This document shows, one piece after another, positions 24,037 to 37,500 of a DNA stretch of 64,000 nt (position 1 is the first letter of the stretch; every line of letters begins with the position of its first letter). This DNA comes from Pipra filicauda (Eukaryota; Chordata; Aves; Passeriformes; Pipridae). The stretch lies in contig NW_024104554.1 of NCBI RefSeq assembly GCF_003945595.2, positions 496,001-560,000 of the forward strand, given 5' to 3'. Both the position numbers and the translations under genes were made by a program. Under the pieces are notes generated by a model that had not been told where the DNA came from, ran no database searches, and was given only the letters and a program-made list of their open reading frames with translations.

Positions 24037-27000
24037 AAACTTGAATCTACTTCAGCCCAAATCAGTACTCTGATATTTATATGTCAGCATCTGTAATAGT
24101 CAAATGAAAGCTTCTGATGCTGATAAATATATTTTTTAATGCAAAGCAAATAATGTTTTGTAAATTTATAGTTGTGAATAGAAAGGTGACAGTCAGAAAA
24201 TGGGAACTCTTTAGATTTTACTGCCCTAGGCAAACCAAAATTAGTTCAGTCTTGCAGCGCGGAGGCATTAAAAAAATTTTTTTATCTAGATTTTCTTGCT
24301 TGGGGCAACTACCTACATGACAAAGTTGGTCTGTGATCAAGGGTCACAGATCTATCAATAGTCTTTTTCTTTGTATACTAAAGTCAGTTATTTAAATATC
24401 ACAATAAAGAATTAAATAGAATGAAGTAAAACATACAGGAGAAGAACACATTTATATATATATATGTAGATAGAGGTTGCTTTTAGCAATTTGAATTGCA
24501 GTTCTCTGAAAAGATGTTGTGAATTGGACAGTTAGAATGCTGAATATATATTTATATTAAGCGTGCCATTAGGTAAGTAGGATGCTCGTCAGACTATTTC
24601 AAATAATTTTGCATTAATAAAACTTAGCACTTCAACAGAAAGTAAGCAGCTTGAAGAGCAATAATGAGAAAGCGTTTGTATTTTGGTGATGTTTCCTCTT
24701 TTTTATTCTGTGAAGATAACAAAAATCTGACTTACTTTCTCTTCCAAACTTGACATTCTTGTCCACCTTGTATAAAGAAAACATGATTCCATCCAAAATT
24801 CCACATTCAGGTATGTTTTGGAAAACCCTCTCATACTTAGCTTCAAACAGTTCTCTGGAGTATTGCATAATGTTTAACAAAAGTTTATTCCTTATAAGAA
24901 GTATGTAAGATGACATCAACCTTAGTTAGCTAAGTGCAAAAGCATGATCAGGCTGCTGTATGAGCCAAGTGACATGTCAGAGGGATCTAATGTTTTACTT
25001 TTCCACACACTGCCCAGTTTTCCCAGGGAAATGAAACACCAGCCTTCTCCCTTCAATCTGAACTCCCAAGAAGAAGTGCAGTTTATAGATCTTTATTATA
25101 CTAAGAAGAGAGTTAAAGGGTAGGTGTAGTTTAAAAAAAAAAAAAATAGAACTTTCTCCAGTTCCATAATAATATATACTGTTGCTTATGAATTCGATAT
25201 GTCAGCTATAAGTATTGCCAGTATGATCAAAAACGAAACTACTGTGTGGAACACTTACATAATCTATAACGTATTGTTAGAAAATTTAGCTGTGTTGATG
25301 TGTATTTCTCTGGTAAGAATATACAAACTTGAAACAGTTTTTGTATACACTTGTTTTCATAAAGCTCTGATCCAAAGCATTGCTATGGTCCTTGTACATG
25401 ACTACACATTTAAACACAGTTGTGAAGCCTGTCATTACCTCTCCTGAATACACTTTCAAAAAGTTGACATGCTGTACTGCAATTCATACAGCAATGTCAG
25501 TCAGAATGGTTGAACATTTTTAAGTCATTCTCTCTCTGTTCTTTTCACTTAGTATTTGATAGATTTACTAAGCTATTTTTAAAATTGAATAAGGAATCTT
25601 TAATAAATATTCCCATTTCATTTATATGTATTTGTATGTATGAAATTTATTAAGAATGCAATATTTGATGCAGGATGTCTAGTTTATAAACATTAATTTT
25701 TCAGTGTGGCTTAGTACAGGAAACGATCATGAATTCACTTTGGGCATTACTTTGTACTTCATCACCTAATCATATTAATAAGGGTTCATATTAGGAAATA
25801 CATTATTATTTCAAGCAACACATGGAGTATTGTTATTCTGATGTGACAGTCAATTTAGCATTAATAATAGAACTTAAGTTCTGCAGTTTTTTATGCCCTT
25901 CTGCCTGAACCCAATGATTGGCATATTTAATGTAATCTTACACTGTGGTATGGTTGACCACTGGGAATAATTTAGGCTCAGCCATCCAATTAAGCATAGG
26001 GGAGCTGGGATCAAAATCCACTATGGTCCTCATTTGGAATTAACTACAGCACTATTAGAAAAATCATCTGAAGAAAATTATTTTCTACCGTATAAAAATG
26101 GCTATCTAACTGCTGGAAAAGATTGCTAAATTTAGCTTTTCTTTTGTAGAAGCTTTCCTTGTAGATGTAGCAAAGAACAGGAATCTGTGGAAGAGACCAC
26201 TGAAACTGCATGTGTATACAGAGCAATATTTACCCACAGAAAATGGTTGTGTTGCTCAGGTTTCTGCTGTTTGCCTGAACAAGACTGTCATAACCCCAGT
26301 AGAGCAGATCTGCCAAGGTGTCCTATTGAACCAAGCTGATAGAGTGAGCAGCCTCCTGGGAACTCAAATCCATTGTTTGGCGTCAGAAACAGAATACAGA
26401 CTCTGAACTGTTAGTAAATGGAGTGCTTTTATAAAGCAAGCTAATTTATAAAAGACTTGTGTTAATTTGCTACTTATCTTGAGCTATTATGATTTTATGC
26501 AACATTATCCTTTTTTACATTTGTTTAAATATCTAGTATCTGCTAACACATGGTGTTTCAGTCCTGAGGGGAATGCTTGCAACTGGAGCTATTTTGTTCT
26601 CTGCTCTGTAAATCCTTTGATGTATCCGCTGAGGAAAGTTCAGTGTTCTGATTTACAAATGAATGATGTGGCACGGTCACTTCCGGTTCTGCTCAGTGGG
26701 AAAGTACGGTATTTTTTGGTGTGCCCCTGGGGAACTGAGTGGGAGTGGATCCTCAGAAAGGGAAGGCTGACAAAACACTGCTTTCACTGAAAGAGAAGCT
26801 CTTGATTGAGTTCCATGTAACCAAACTCCTAAAAAATTAGTTTGGTATACACAAAGATCAGATGTACAGCTTTACATTTAGTGTAAATAAAGTGATCCAA
26901 TCTATCTCTGTCTACGTACAACGTCTGTATGTCCTGTTACATGTAAGCTTTACGGAATGGAAAAACTAAGGTGTGGAATATAATGACTGTAGCCTAGTTT

Positions 27001-30000
27001 GTTTTGGACTACAGGTCACTTGTGCTTGAGGCTTTTAGTCTGGTTCACATGAAGGATCATTAAAGCAATACTGTCCCAGCTGCTGGCAACACTGAAAATC
27101 ATTTCATACAACTGTGCCTGCAGCAAAGTTCATATACGGTCTGATAAGAGGGGAAAGTGAGACTGAAGGGAATGTGAAGAGTGAAAGTGGAAAAAATATA
27201 ACAGGAAGAAACTACGATAGAGATAAGAGAAAAGGGAGGGAAAGGTGAAAAACATTCAACCTTGAAATCTGGTGGAGGAATAAGACAGTGTATGGGAGGA
27301 GGAATCGAAATAGAAGGGAAGAATGAGAAATGCAGGTATTCAACACAAGACTAAAGAGACTGTGACACAATTTTGGATATGGGAAGGAATACAATTCAAC
27401 TTTATTTGGACACATAAGAACAGGACAACTTGTGAGTCTGCATAGGATGTGACTACTTTTTTTCTGTAGAAATGTATGTTTTTAATAGATATTTATTTTT
27501 TTTAGTCTATGAGTATTACTTTTTGATGCCATTTCACATAGAATTTCTTAAAAAAAGTTATCTGGTAGCAGACTTAGCTTACTTTGAGTAATCTCTGTGA
27601 ACAGCAGAAAGGTAGACTCAGGTGAAACATTAACATTTTCGATAGGTATTGTGAATGAGTGGACCACCTCTATCGAAATAGAGAACCATATTCTTGAAAA
27701 AAATGGATAAAATACAGAGTATATTAGGAAAATTGTTTGGTTACCATTCATATTCCTTTCCATGGAGTTATCTGGTAAAATGTTATGTTCTCCCCCATCC
27801 TGAGATAAAATAGTTTATTTTAGAAAGCTGGAAAAAACCCTGAAGAACAGTGTGCCAGGGAACTGCTTTACTAAATTATCAGTGATGGGCATACAGCAGT
27901 CAATAAACATGGACAGTGTTTGGACCAATTGGTGTATGAAAGGAGGAAGGAGGGCAAAATAGTGAATAAGCCGCAAATATAGTGAAACTTGGTTTCTCAT
28001 GCAGAGTTATGTGACTTAACACAGAAAGGGCTGCTCTGCTTCTGCTCAACTTCCTTTCCAAGCTGAAGAACCCAAAGATGTTGCAGTTTGTGTGCCAGGT
28101 TGTGTGGTCCAAGGATGGTTGACAGCACCACTGTGCCAGTTCCTCCCCAGGAACCAACATGCCCAGGCAGTGACAAAGTGAAGTGGTGTAAGCAGGATAC
28201 CAAGCACGACTTCAGCAAGGCTGTACACACTTCTAGATGAGGGTTTGATTAATCATCTTGCTACCTTGTAATCAAACGAATGGAAGCAAAGGGAATCCTT
28301 GTTTTCATTGGGGGTCATTATATCTTGATGTCAGGAACAGTGTTTTCTAACAGCGAGGATATTGACAATATTCTGGGGGGGGGAAAGAAGTGTATGAGAT
28401 TCCCTGGAATTATCAAGCTTCTCCACAAAAGAGAAATTGAAAAGATTAAATAGAAACTTATTTATTTAACACAATACATATTTTAAGACAGTAAACCATG
28501 ATGTTTTGTGTAAACTTTATTTCTAACCTTAAGTGTCTCAACAGAGATGTATAACGATCTCCATGGAACAGCATCTGTTTAATTACTATTTCAATGCAAT
28601 CATTTTTGTCTGGGAGGTATTTTTAAATAATTTCTGAGTGAAGCATTTGCATTTTGAAGACAGTTTCATCAACTTGTAAACTAACTTCATAAATCCAAAC
28701 TGAACCCACTAGAATCTTTTACTGCATACAGCAGAACATACTACTACTTAAACTGGCAGCATGTGAGGAAAAGGTAACTGAAATTACTGGGTACTTTGAG
28801 CTGGCAACACTGAAGACTGAGCTACAAGTCTGCTCCTATATATGCAGGATCTCAGGCCTGACTAGTTCCAAATTTCAACTTTCTTCAAAGTATCGTATCA
28901 AATTACCTTGCAGTGAATGAACATTGAAATACTTTGTAGTATATTTTCATAGAATTTTAGTGGGACATAATGCCAGTTCAGTACTTTGTGACATTAAAAA
29001 TAATAAAAAAGCTGCAACACCTTAATGCACTGCTGTGTATGAATTATTCATCTGCAAGCTAATTTCTCTTAAAAACTTATGATTCAGCAAGAAATATACA
29101 GGTCAGAAAAAATTACTGGGGTATCAGGCTAATGCCAACAGTGGATGCTACAATGCATGAATTTTATGTACAGTGTTATCTTTTTCCTCCCTGATGTCTG
29201 CCATTCCCATTAACTTGATCATAATCCAGAAAATGTACTCCTCTGCCTAAATCCCTGATTTTCCCAATCAGATGCATTGGAATTTTTAAGAGTATGTACA
29301 ATGCACAGATTTCAGTTGTAGAAGCTTTCTTTTAAAAGGCAGGTAGAAAAGGTGTTGATGATGTTCCACTTTCATCTCACTTTACTTGAACTGTCCGAAA
29401 ATTCAATACTTAGTAAAGCTACTTGTCTGCATTCTTTGTATAGCCAAACATAGAGAAAGGAAATTATTAGGTCAAATTTGATACATTTAAATCAGTAGTA
29501 AATAATAAAGAAATACCAAAAGGGGCAACAAAGAAGTTTTTCTTTAACTGCTGATAATTTTAAACAGCAAGCAATATTTGATACCTTGAATGTAGTTTAA
29601 AAATGATAAATCGTGGAATTCTTTTTGTAGAGTCTCTGAATTATTATGAAACTGTGAGCTGACATCTTCCCTTTCTTAATATAATTAAAATAGTCAATGA
29701 TTTTAATAAAGTTCTGATGAATAGCAATTAGATGAAATTGCTGTGTGATTCCTTGGACTAATTTAGCAAGCTTTAACAATACTTATTCAGGCATGATCTG
29801 CATGTAAACACAACAATCGCTGTAGTGCTTGTAAAATAGAAAGTTGGTAATTGCCATTGGCCTTATCTTTGTAGCATAAATCAATGGGCATTATATAAAG
29901 ACCTGACTGATACAAACAAAATGAATGTGAAAGAATCTCCTATTTTTCCTGCATAGTGATACGTCTTCAACATAAGAAGCAAAAAACTGCCAACAGCTCA

Positions 30001-33000
30001 TTTAAGAAGTCAGCGTTGAGTACTATGCAAATTGTTCAAATTCTGTCACACAGAGGATAGAATAAAGTGTTTTCCATATCCCATGGAGTGCACACATCAT
30101 TAGTTCCTGAATATCAAAAGAGGGAGCTCAAAAGCCACTGCTATGCTATCATTTGATTTAGACTTCTTAGTGGTTGGACATAATATAGTTTATGGATACA
30201 CAACTGAGCTGTGCATCCCTATCAAGGCTTGAGCTCCTGAGCCTCCTGCAGGATTAGATGCTGTGTATTAAGCAGCATCTGTGCAAAAAGTTTTCAGGGT
30301 CAAAATTAGGAAGTTAGCTACCCAGATTCCATGTGCTCCTCTGCTAGACATGGAGTTTTATATCTGTTGCTTATTTTAAAAGTGATGTTGACATAAATTC
30401 CCACATCCCATTTACTTTTCCTGGGACAGCAGTAATAACAATAATGAAAAGATCAAGGAATGTCATGACAACTATAAATGGCTATAAACCCACATAAGGA
30501 CATATATAGTGTCCTTGCAATTTTTATTTCAATGTCTGAAGTCCAAAAGTTGCTTAGTGTCTTTCACATTTCACCTTTTCAGGTGAAATCTGCATTCACT
30601 GTCCCAAAAAGATTGATATATCATACCCAAGGTATTTTGCAGCAGATTTACCAAATCTATTTGGTTTTTTAATACATATCAGTAGTCTGAGTCAATTTTC
30701 AAAAAAGCAATATGCCAGGAAACAATTTGCATGACTGAACAGGCATTGATTTCTTGATGAAAATAATCCTAAAATGCAATTATTTTTCATGGACTCAGTT
30801 GTTTACTTTTTTGTTTAATTTGTTTCATTGTTTGTTTATATTTAGTAATACAGTGAATGTCAATTACTGAGATTTGTGAGACTTGCTAATGTGATTTCTC
30901 AGTCACCAGCTCTGGGAATTTTGTGATAGGACAAAATATAAAATTCCTGTATGGAAAACCATGAAAGGCATCCCAGAAGAACTAAAGTACTTGAATTTCT
31001 AGACTGCATAATTCATTTAACTGTCATATCTTCTCCAGTAAAGCATTTTCTTCTTTTCCAAAAGTTCATTTTAAAACTTTTATCATCGGAAAAAAATTTA
31101 GATGATTTTATGAAAGAACTTACTGGAGCCTTTTGCAGAATTCATCTTGTGCTAGTCTCCTGCACAAGCCCAGTGACATTGTAGAAGGGACGCTGAAGCA
31201 GTGGAATAGGGTTTCCTGCTGCTTCCCAGGAGTTCTGTGAATTACCTGTTTTCAAAGAGAATAAAGAGCAAGAAAGTGGCTGGTCCTGATCTTGTGCAGT
31301 TGACACATGCAAGAGCAGGATTTGGTTAACTGAAAGAAATTCAAAGGAAAAAAAAAAGAGAGTCTAAGAGAACAAGATACTTTCAATGGAAACATGCTTC
31401 AGGAAAATGTTGACTCTGATCTCAGGCAGAAGCTATGATTACATCATGGGAAAAAGCATTTGGGAAGAAATTAAATGACAGAGACACTAAATAGGATCAC
31501 ACAGTAGACAATCACATTTTTAGTGTAAACAAATTATATCCTAAATGGATTTTAGTGCTTTGCATGTTATTCTGAAATTGCAGTTCAAGACAACTAGCCA
31601 GAATATTGTAATATATATTCAAATATGTGGCTTAAAAAAACAGCTATTGAGGTGATTGGCAAACTGTTAATGGAAAAAGTGGAAGAGATGAAACATATAT
31701 GCCTCTGAAGAACATTTCCCTACATTCCCTGTATTAAGACAGGTAATTTTGTTTTGTCCTTGCTCATATATCCAAGTCTGTTTTCACTCAGACCTCTTCT
31801 CAGAAATTTTCTTACTATCTTCTTAGGTTTACAATGAGTTTCGTTTGCCTTTCCTAATTCCTGAGTTTAAGTACTGCCTGCCCTGGAATAAAACCTGCAA
31901 CTTGAGGTGACTTGTTTTAGTCATCACTTTGAAAAGGAATTTAACTGCTTCTTCCACTGACATACTAAATGAAGGGCTGCTAATCACTTTCAGTAAAATT
32001 TTGTCCAGTTTTCACTGTAACACTTTGTAAGGCTGAAAAACAGAGCACTATACAAGATAGTCTATTTTCATAAAACATTACAAATCTAATTTCTAACTTC
32101 AGGCTTTAAAATACATATCTTATAGTCAGAAAGTAAATGTTCTGGAATTTCAAAGCATCACATTGGAAATTAGTATGGATTGTGTTTGACTAGAATTTTA
32201 AGATTATGTTTTAATATTTTTCTATATTTACAGTATATATTGCAGTTTGCCTGAAAATTACAGCTAAATCAGTAACATGAAGAGAAACAGTCTTTGGACA
32301 CTACTATAATAGAATTCACTTAACTGGGATGCGCAGAAATAGACAATTGTCTTAAGTGAAAATTTTTCTGGGAACCAACTTTCGTGTAATTAATTTCAAT
32401 TGACTGATGTAGTTTATTGATATGCTGCTTTGTTCTTTTGCAGGAAGAATAAACATTTCAGGGTTACTGATCCAGTGTGATCTCTAGAGTGTGCCTTTTG
32501 GGATTTTTTTGAAGTAGTTAGAAGGTAAAAGGAGATTGGATTAAATATGGGCAAATGTATAACTTTCCGTAGTTGATAAAACTCCTTCAGAAGGACTTAC
32601 AGGAGAATGAGCTAATTGTAGTGATTATTTGTTAGCATTCTGATAGCGAAGATCACTGTCATATAATGGCTCCTTTTTACTTAATGTGAAATCTGAACTG
32701 GTAATTTAGAGACATACTTGCTTAAAGGGATTTTTTTACTACCTATCACACCTTGTAAATATTTCTAATTTACTATTTCTTTGGTTCACTTTCATTTTAT
32801 TGTCTTGAGTAATTTCATTTGGAGAACAAATAGGAAGACAGTTTCGGATTTATTTTTTGTATGATTAGTTAGTCACAGATACACATACCAAGAGGTATTT
32901 ACATCAGTAATAATAGGAATGTACAACATGAAAATAAAACCATCTCTGTTCAAACACAGCAAGCATAAGCTTTTCATCTGTCATATTGTGGTTTCTTTTG

Positions 33001-33115
33001 GCAATAAACAGTATGGACATGCATGATCTCTAATTTGGAATTGAGGAACCACTGTGAGGTCCTCTTTCCACCTGTGAGCATGAGTTTACAGTGCTGGTTT
33101 CAGACATAAATCACA
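24037..33115. other. AT-rich non-coding stretch, no gene recognised
   Basis: I see no gene or confidently named repeat. Simple features are a short TA run at about 24453-24466, A7T7 at 24270-24283, 14 A at 25133-25146, a purine-rich zone at about 27150-27345 and nine G at 28375-28383. A 71-bp segment at 24502-24572 ends at a good donor-like sequence (AG followed by GTAAGTA) but has only a modest acceptor. GC-richer patches at about 26560-26780 and 28020-28210 are unexplained. Confidence 0.5.
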
Positions 33116-34500
33116 ACCATAGAATAATTTAAGTAGGAAGGTATCTCTGAAGAACACTCTCCACTCAAAGTAGGGTGGCTTTGAAAAACATTTGCTTCAT
33201 AATTTTCCCATGTACTGAAGTGAGGCTGACAGAACAGTATTTCCCTCCATACTTCTCGCCCTCCTTGAAGCAGAGAGTAATTTGTGCTCGTTCATAATCA
33301 TGAAGAAATTCTCTCTGTTGCTGTGATGCGTCAAAGTTGATAGAGGTGGCCTTGCAGTGACAGTGAACAGCTCCCTCACACACTGGGGTGCATCCCATCA
33401 GATCCTATACCCTCCATAACTCTGTCTTCTTCTACTGAGGATAATGCTTCACCACCACAGACCTCTCTTAGGCTTGGGGAACTGGAAGGTCAGAGGCCAG
33501 ACGTTTCTAGTGAAAACTAAGGCAAAAAGGACTTTGAGTACTTTGGTCTTTCATCATCAGATGAAAGACATATCTGTGTCATAAAATCATTATACCCCTC
33601 ATCCCAGTGAACATTGTGCCACATACTCTTTAGGCTCTCTTGCTACCTGAGTATATATAGATGTACAAAGTTACTTCCCCCATTTCACCTCCCTTGCTTT
33701 TTAGGGTTCCAGTTGTGCTATGATCTTCTTAACTCCATCCCTGCCTTCAGCACAACATTTCTGTATCTGTCGTAAGTACTGTATCCCTGACCCATCCTCT
33801 GGGTACTTAATTTTGTCATTTAAACAAAGTAGTAGGTCACAGTTTATCCTTGCTGGCCTTCAGCTATGCTTGCTCTGCTTTCTACATGTCCTAATGGACA
33901 TGGTCTTCTGCACAGAGAAAGTTGCCCTTGGAAATCAAGCAGCTTTGCTGGGCTTCTTTACCTCCCAAAGTTGTTGGCGATGGGATCCTTCAAAGCAGAT
34001 CATTAGACAATTGAAAAACAGTTCTCCTGAAATACAGGGTTGTAAGTCTATTTATAATTCTACTGCGTTTTGCTTTTCTCCAAGAGTTTAAACTTCAAAG
34101 TTCCATAGTCATTACAGCTCAGGCTGCCCTTGGCCATCACATGGTTGATCAGTTCTTCTGTCTGGTAATGAACAGGTCCAGCAGAGCATCTCCCTAGTCA
34201 GATTGTCAATCACCTGCAACAAGAAAAGTTCATCAACACACTGTGGAAGCCTCCTGGGTTGTTCAGACACAATCTTATTTCCTTCTCAATGGATATCATG
34301 TTGGTTGAAGTTCCCCATAAGCACCAGTCATGATCATGAGGTCTTTCTGCTGTCTAAAGAAGCTTTTATCCTCTTAATCATGTGGTTTATAGCAGGCACC
34401 TACAGCAATATCCCCCCTCTTAAGTCTGATCCAAGGCAACACTGTTTATTTCAGCTACTCCTCAACACAGAACAACTGTTACTCCTCATCTTTTCAGGAC
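33116..34500 (-). mobile_element. Ancient, internally deleted CR1 LINE copy
   Basis: This is a degenerate CR1 on the minus strand. Its 3' terminus (about 33116-33178) resembles the CR1 end ('catagaataatttaagtagg', then a 'ctcaaagtagggt' block). The start of the reverse transcriptase region follows directly (33180-33398), then the pre-RT region (about 33420-34200) and, furthest upstream, part of the endonuclease, where a decayed LMGDFN-type motif reads LMGNFNQHDIHW at about 34324-34289. The order endonuclease, then RT, then 3' end is correct for one element. However, most of the RT domain and the ORF2 C-terminus are missing between about 33178 and 33180, a gap of well over a kilobase relative to a full CR1. 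Frames are broken throughout. The upper boundary is approximate. Confidence 0.85.
33165..33398 (-). pseudogene. CR1 ORF2 fragment, start of reverse transcriptase
   Basis: About 77 codons keep recognisable CR1 landmarks: a degraded 'DGMHP' segment at the N-terminal end, a FKEGEK segment matching the family's 'FKKGKK', then SVSLTSVHGKIMKQM, close to the CR1 'YRPVSLTSVPGKIMEQ' segment at the start of the RT domain. The frame runs on into CR1 3' UTR-like sequence, so the catalytic YxDD region is absent. This is a dead remnant with no coding role. Confidence 0.8.
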
Positions 34501-37500
34501 TATAACTATTTTCTACTTTGTAGATGTATCGTTTATATGCAATCAAATTCAGACTTGTTAAACTTAATTCCATGTTTGGTCTAATCTGGGAAGAAGTACA
34601 AAATACTTAATATTTTTCATGTCAACACACTAGATTATTCCTTTCATTAGTGACCTTCAGTTTTTTGGGCTAAAACCTTTTCTGGATTAGAGTGTAAGAG
34701 CATAAGGTTGTAACTGAACAGTATAAAATTTTGATAGATAGCATTTTAATCTCACTATAAAGCAGTAAGACAGTGGTGTCATTCTTGCGCAATAAGGAAA
34801 CTGGTGAGGGGGTTTGATAAAATTTATGATTTATTAAGCATCCTGAAGTCACCTGTGCAATTTTAAGCAAAGCAAAAAGCAGGCTATAACGTAACAGAAC
34901 ATAGAAAAGGTATAGACAAGCAAAATCCGGTGTTTTCCATAGTGAAGTTCATTGGGCAGAAGAATCATGTGCTTTATTAAATTCTTGTCAATTCTTATAT
35001 TTATCTTTGTGTAAGTTACTAGCATTCATTATTTATGTGCTTAACCACACACTGAAGTTTACAAACCACCTCTGAATTCTCTATGTCAACAGGCACCTAC
35101 AAGCTTAGATGGAAAAAAAATACTCATTAAGAGATAGGTTTAATCTATCTCATAATCTTCTTTTTTAAAAAAACACATAAGAGCTGAGCTTTCCTATTAA
35201 CAGGACCTGGACATTTTGTTCTTTTTATCACTTTATGAATATTAGAGGTTTTGTCTCTATTTCTTCAGTTGTGTATTCATGACACTTTAATAAGCAATGA
35301 TTTCATTGAAAAATTATTAAAATATTCCATTAAGTGTGGGTGGGTAAAAAAACATAATCTAGGATCACAAGAGAACTAGTTAATTTTCAATTTTGGATAC
35401 ATAGGACATATTTATGAAAAATAATATATTTAAAATTATTATTATTTAATCCCATTAGACCATCAGGGTAATTATGAACCCACTGTGACATAAAAAAGCC
35501 ATTTTACTCCTTGGAGCAGTGGAAAGAGTGTGGAAATTATTCAGATTTTGCTTTGCAGTACATTACTCTTATTTTCCACCACATTTATTAGTCAGTTGAA
35601 GAAATTAAAGTCAATTGGTTAAAAGAAACTGAACTAGTGAGCCAGTCTGTCTCAAACCAGATATCCAGCAAAATAAATGAACAATATCTTTCAAACTAAA
35701 AGGTAAATCAGATAACCTCACTTGGCCAGAGTGCCATTGCCCAAATTCTTGTCTTGGCATAGTACAAAAAGTGAAAAGGGTGCAATCAGTAAGGTCTGCG
35801 TCTACTTTCCCAAATTAAATGCAGAGTAGATTGCAGTATAAATCTTGCTTATGGAGACAAAAGGCCATGTTAGGTAATTTAGGTACCTAATTGCACATTA
35901 ATTTAAGGTTAATACAGACCAGAAAACACAATTAAAAAAACACTTCACCTTGTCTTAACATTGATGTTTAATAGTATCTTTATTCTTGATTTCTTACAGA
36001 TTATTAAAATTGGGTTTTTTATAATAGAGGCTCTTCTTTAGTACTTATAGAATGAATTTGTTGCTCTGGATTGTTACAGTTAGTTCAACATTCTTTCTTG
36101 TTACTGTGTTTTTTTCAGTGGAATATAAACAGCATATATGTGATGTTTATTGTGTTATATTTTGTAATTTCCCTGTGAGACCTGAAACATAGATATAACC
36201 AAGCCAGAGGTGCAACCTAGCAAAACTAATGTGTTCTGAAGAAAAGCAAGGAAATGCTTTGTAGGTATTTTAGGTATCTCTGAAGTGCTATATATGTAAG
36301 AACAACTGATGAAAATCAAAATGAGTATATTTTATTGTTATACTGTTGTAGTTAATGTGAGTTTAATATTTCAGTGTTGAGGGAAAAGTCATAAGGACCA
36401 TAACTGAAAATATTTCTTTTCAGGGGAAATAAAGGGAAATAAAGAACAAAAGGCAATTATCCTAAAGAAAATGCAGGTCCAACCAACTTAAGTGGACACT
36501 TATCTATAGGTTATTTCAGAGACAGTAGAATTTGTAAATGAAAACTATTTTGATCCCAATATGCTACCGACACAAAGAACAAGAACACTTCTAAAACTTT
36601 GGATGAAGAGAGTGAATATAAAAATATTTCAAACATAACGAATTCCAAAGAACAATCTCATAGATTGCAGATGTTTATTACTTCCAGGGAAGATTGTTTT
36701 GATTTCTAAACGACTACAATTTAAAACTCAGTTTCTTGTGTGTTTAAAATAATTAAAAAAAAAAAAAAAGGTTGATCTTCTGCCACTTTTGAAAGTAATG
36801 CCAAGACTTCAGTTGTTGACAAAATTACATGTTGCTGCTAGCTGAGAGAGCAATAAATCACTTAATATCTGGAGCTTGATCAAAAAATGAAGTGGCATTA
36901 GCTATATGTATTCAGTAAATATCTTTGAGGATAACCGTGTGTCTCTAATTTTTCCCACTTACTCGGTCTTGATTCAAGTCTGGATAGCTTGCTTTAAAAG
37001 TAAAAAAATTAAAACCTTTGTGCATTAGAAAAACTAGAGGAAGGAATAGTTATGTTAAGGTTCTATTCTGGTTTAGACTTAAGATGTCAACTGACTTCTT
37101 AAACTCCCTCGGGCGTTTATAAACAAACAAAGAAGTGAAACTAAATGCAAATTAGTGGTCCAGGACAATGTGTAAAAAAGACCTTAGTGCTAGTAGCATC
37201 TCATGAGGATGACTACAGCCATGACACAATGGTCTTTTGTGTTGTCTGCAACTGTGGACTCAAATGTCTTAATCAGTGGCTACTCTTGCAGACTTGTGAA
37301 AACTAAGCTGAGAAAATGAGTGCAGAATTAAACAGTGTTTTCCTAAATATTTTGAACAACTGGTCTGGCTTGAAAATACAACTGGAGGTTGCAGTTATGG
37401 CTAGTATCCCAGAATTACTTGATATGCTTCATAGGCTCAAAAGTAACTATTCTTACTTCTGGAAAGGGTATTAACAACAGTTAAGTGATTCATATACTTT

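Noticed and set aside
33720..34091. Plus-strand 123-codon frame
   Set aside because: It is antisense to the degenerate CR1 pre-RT region.
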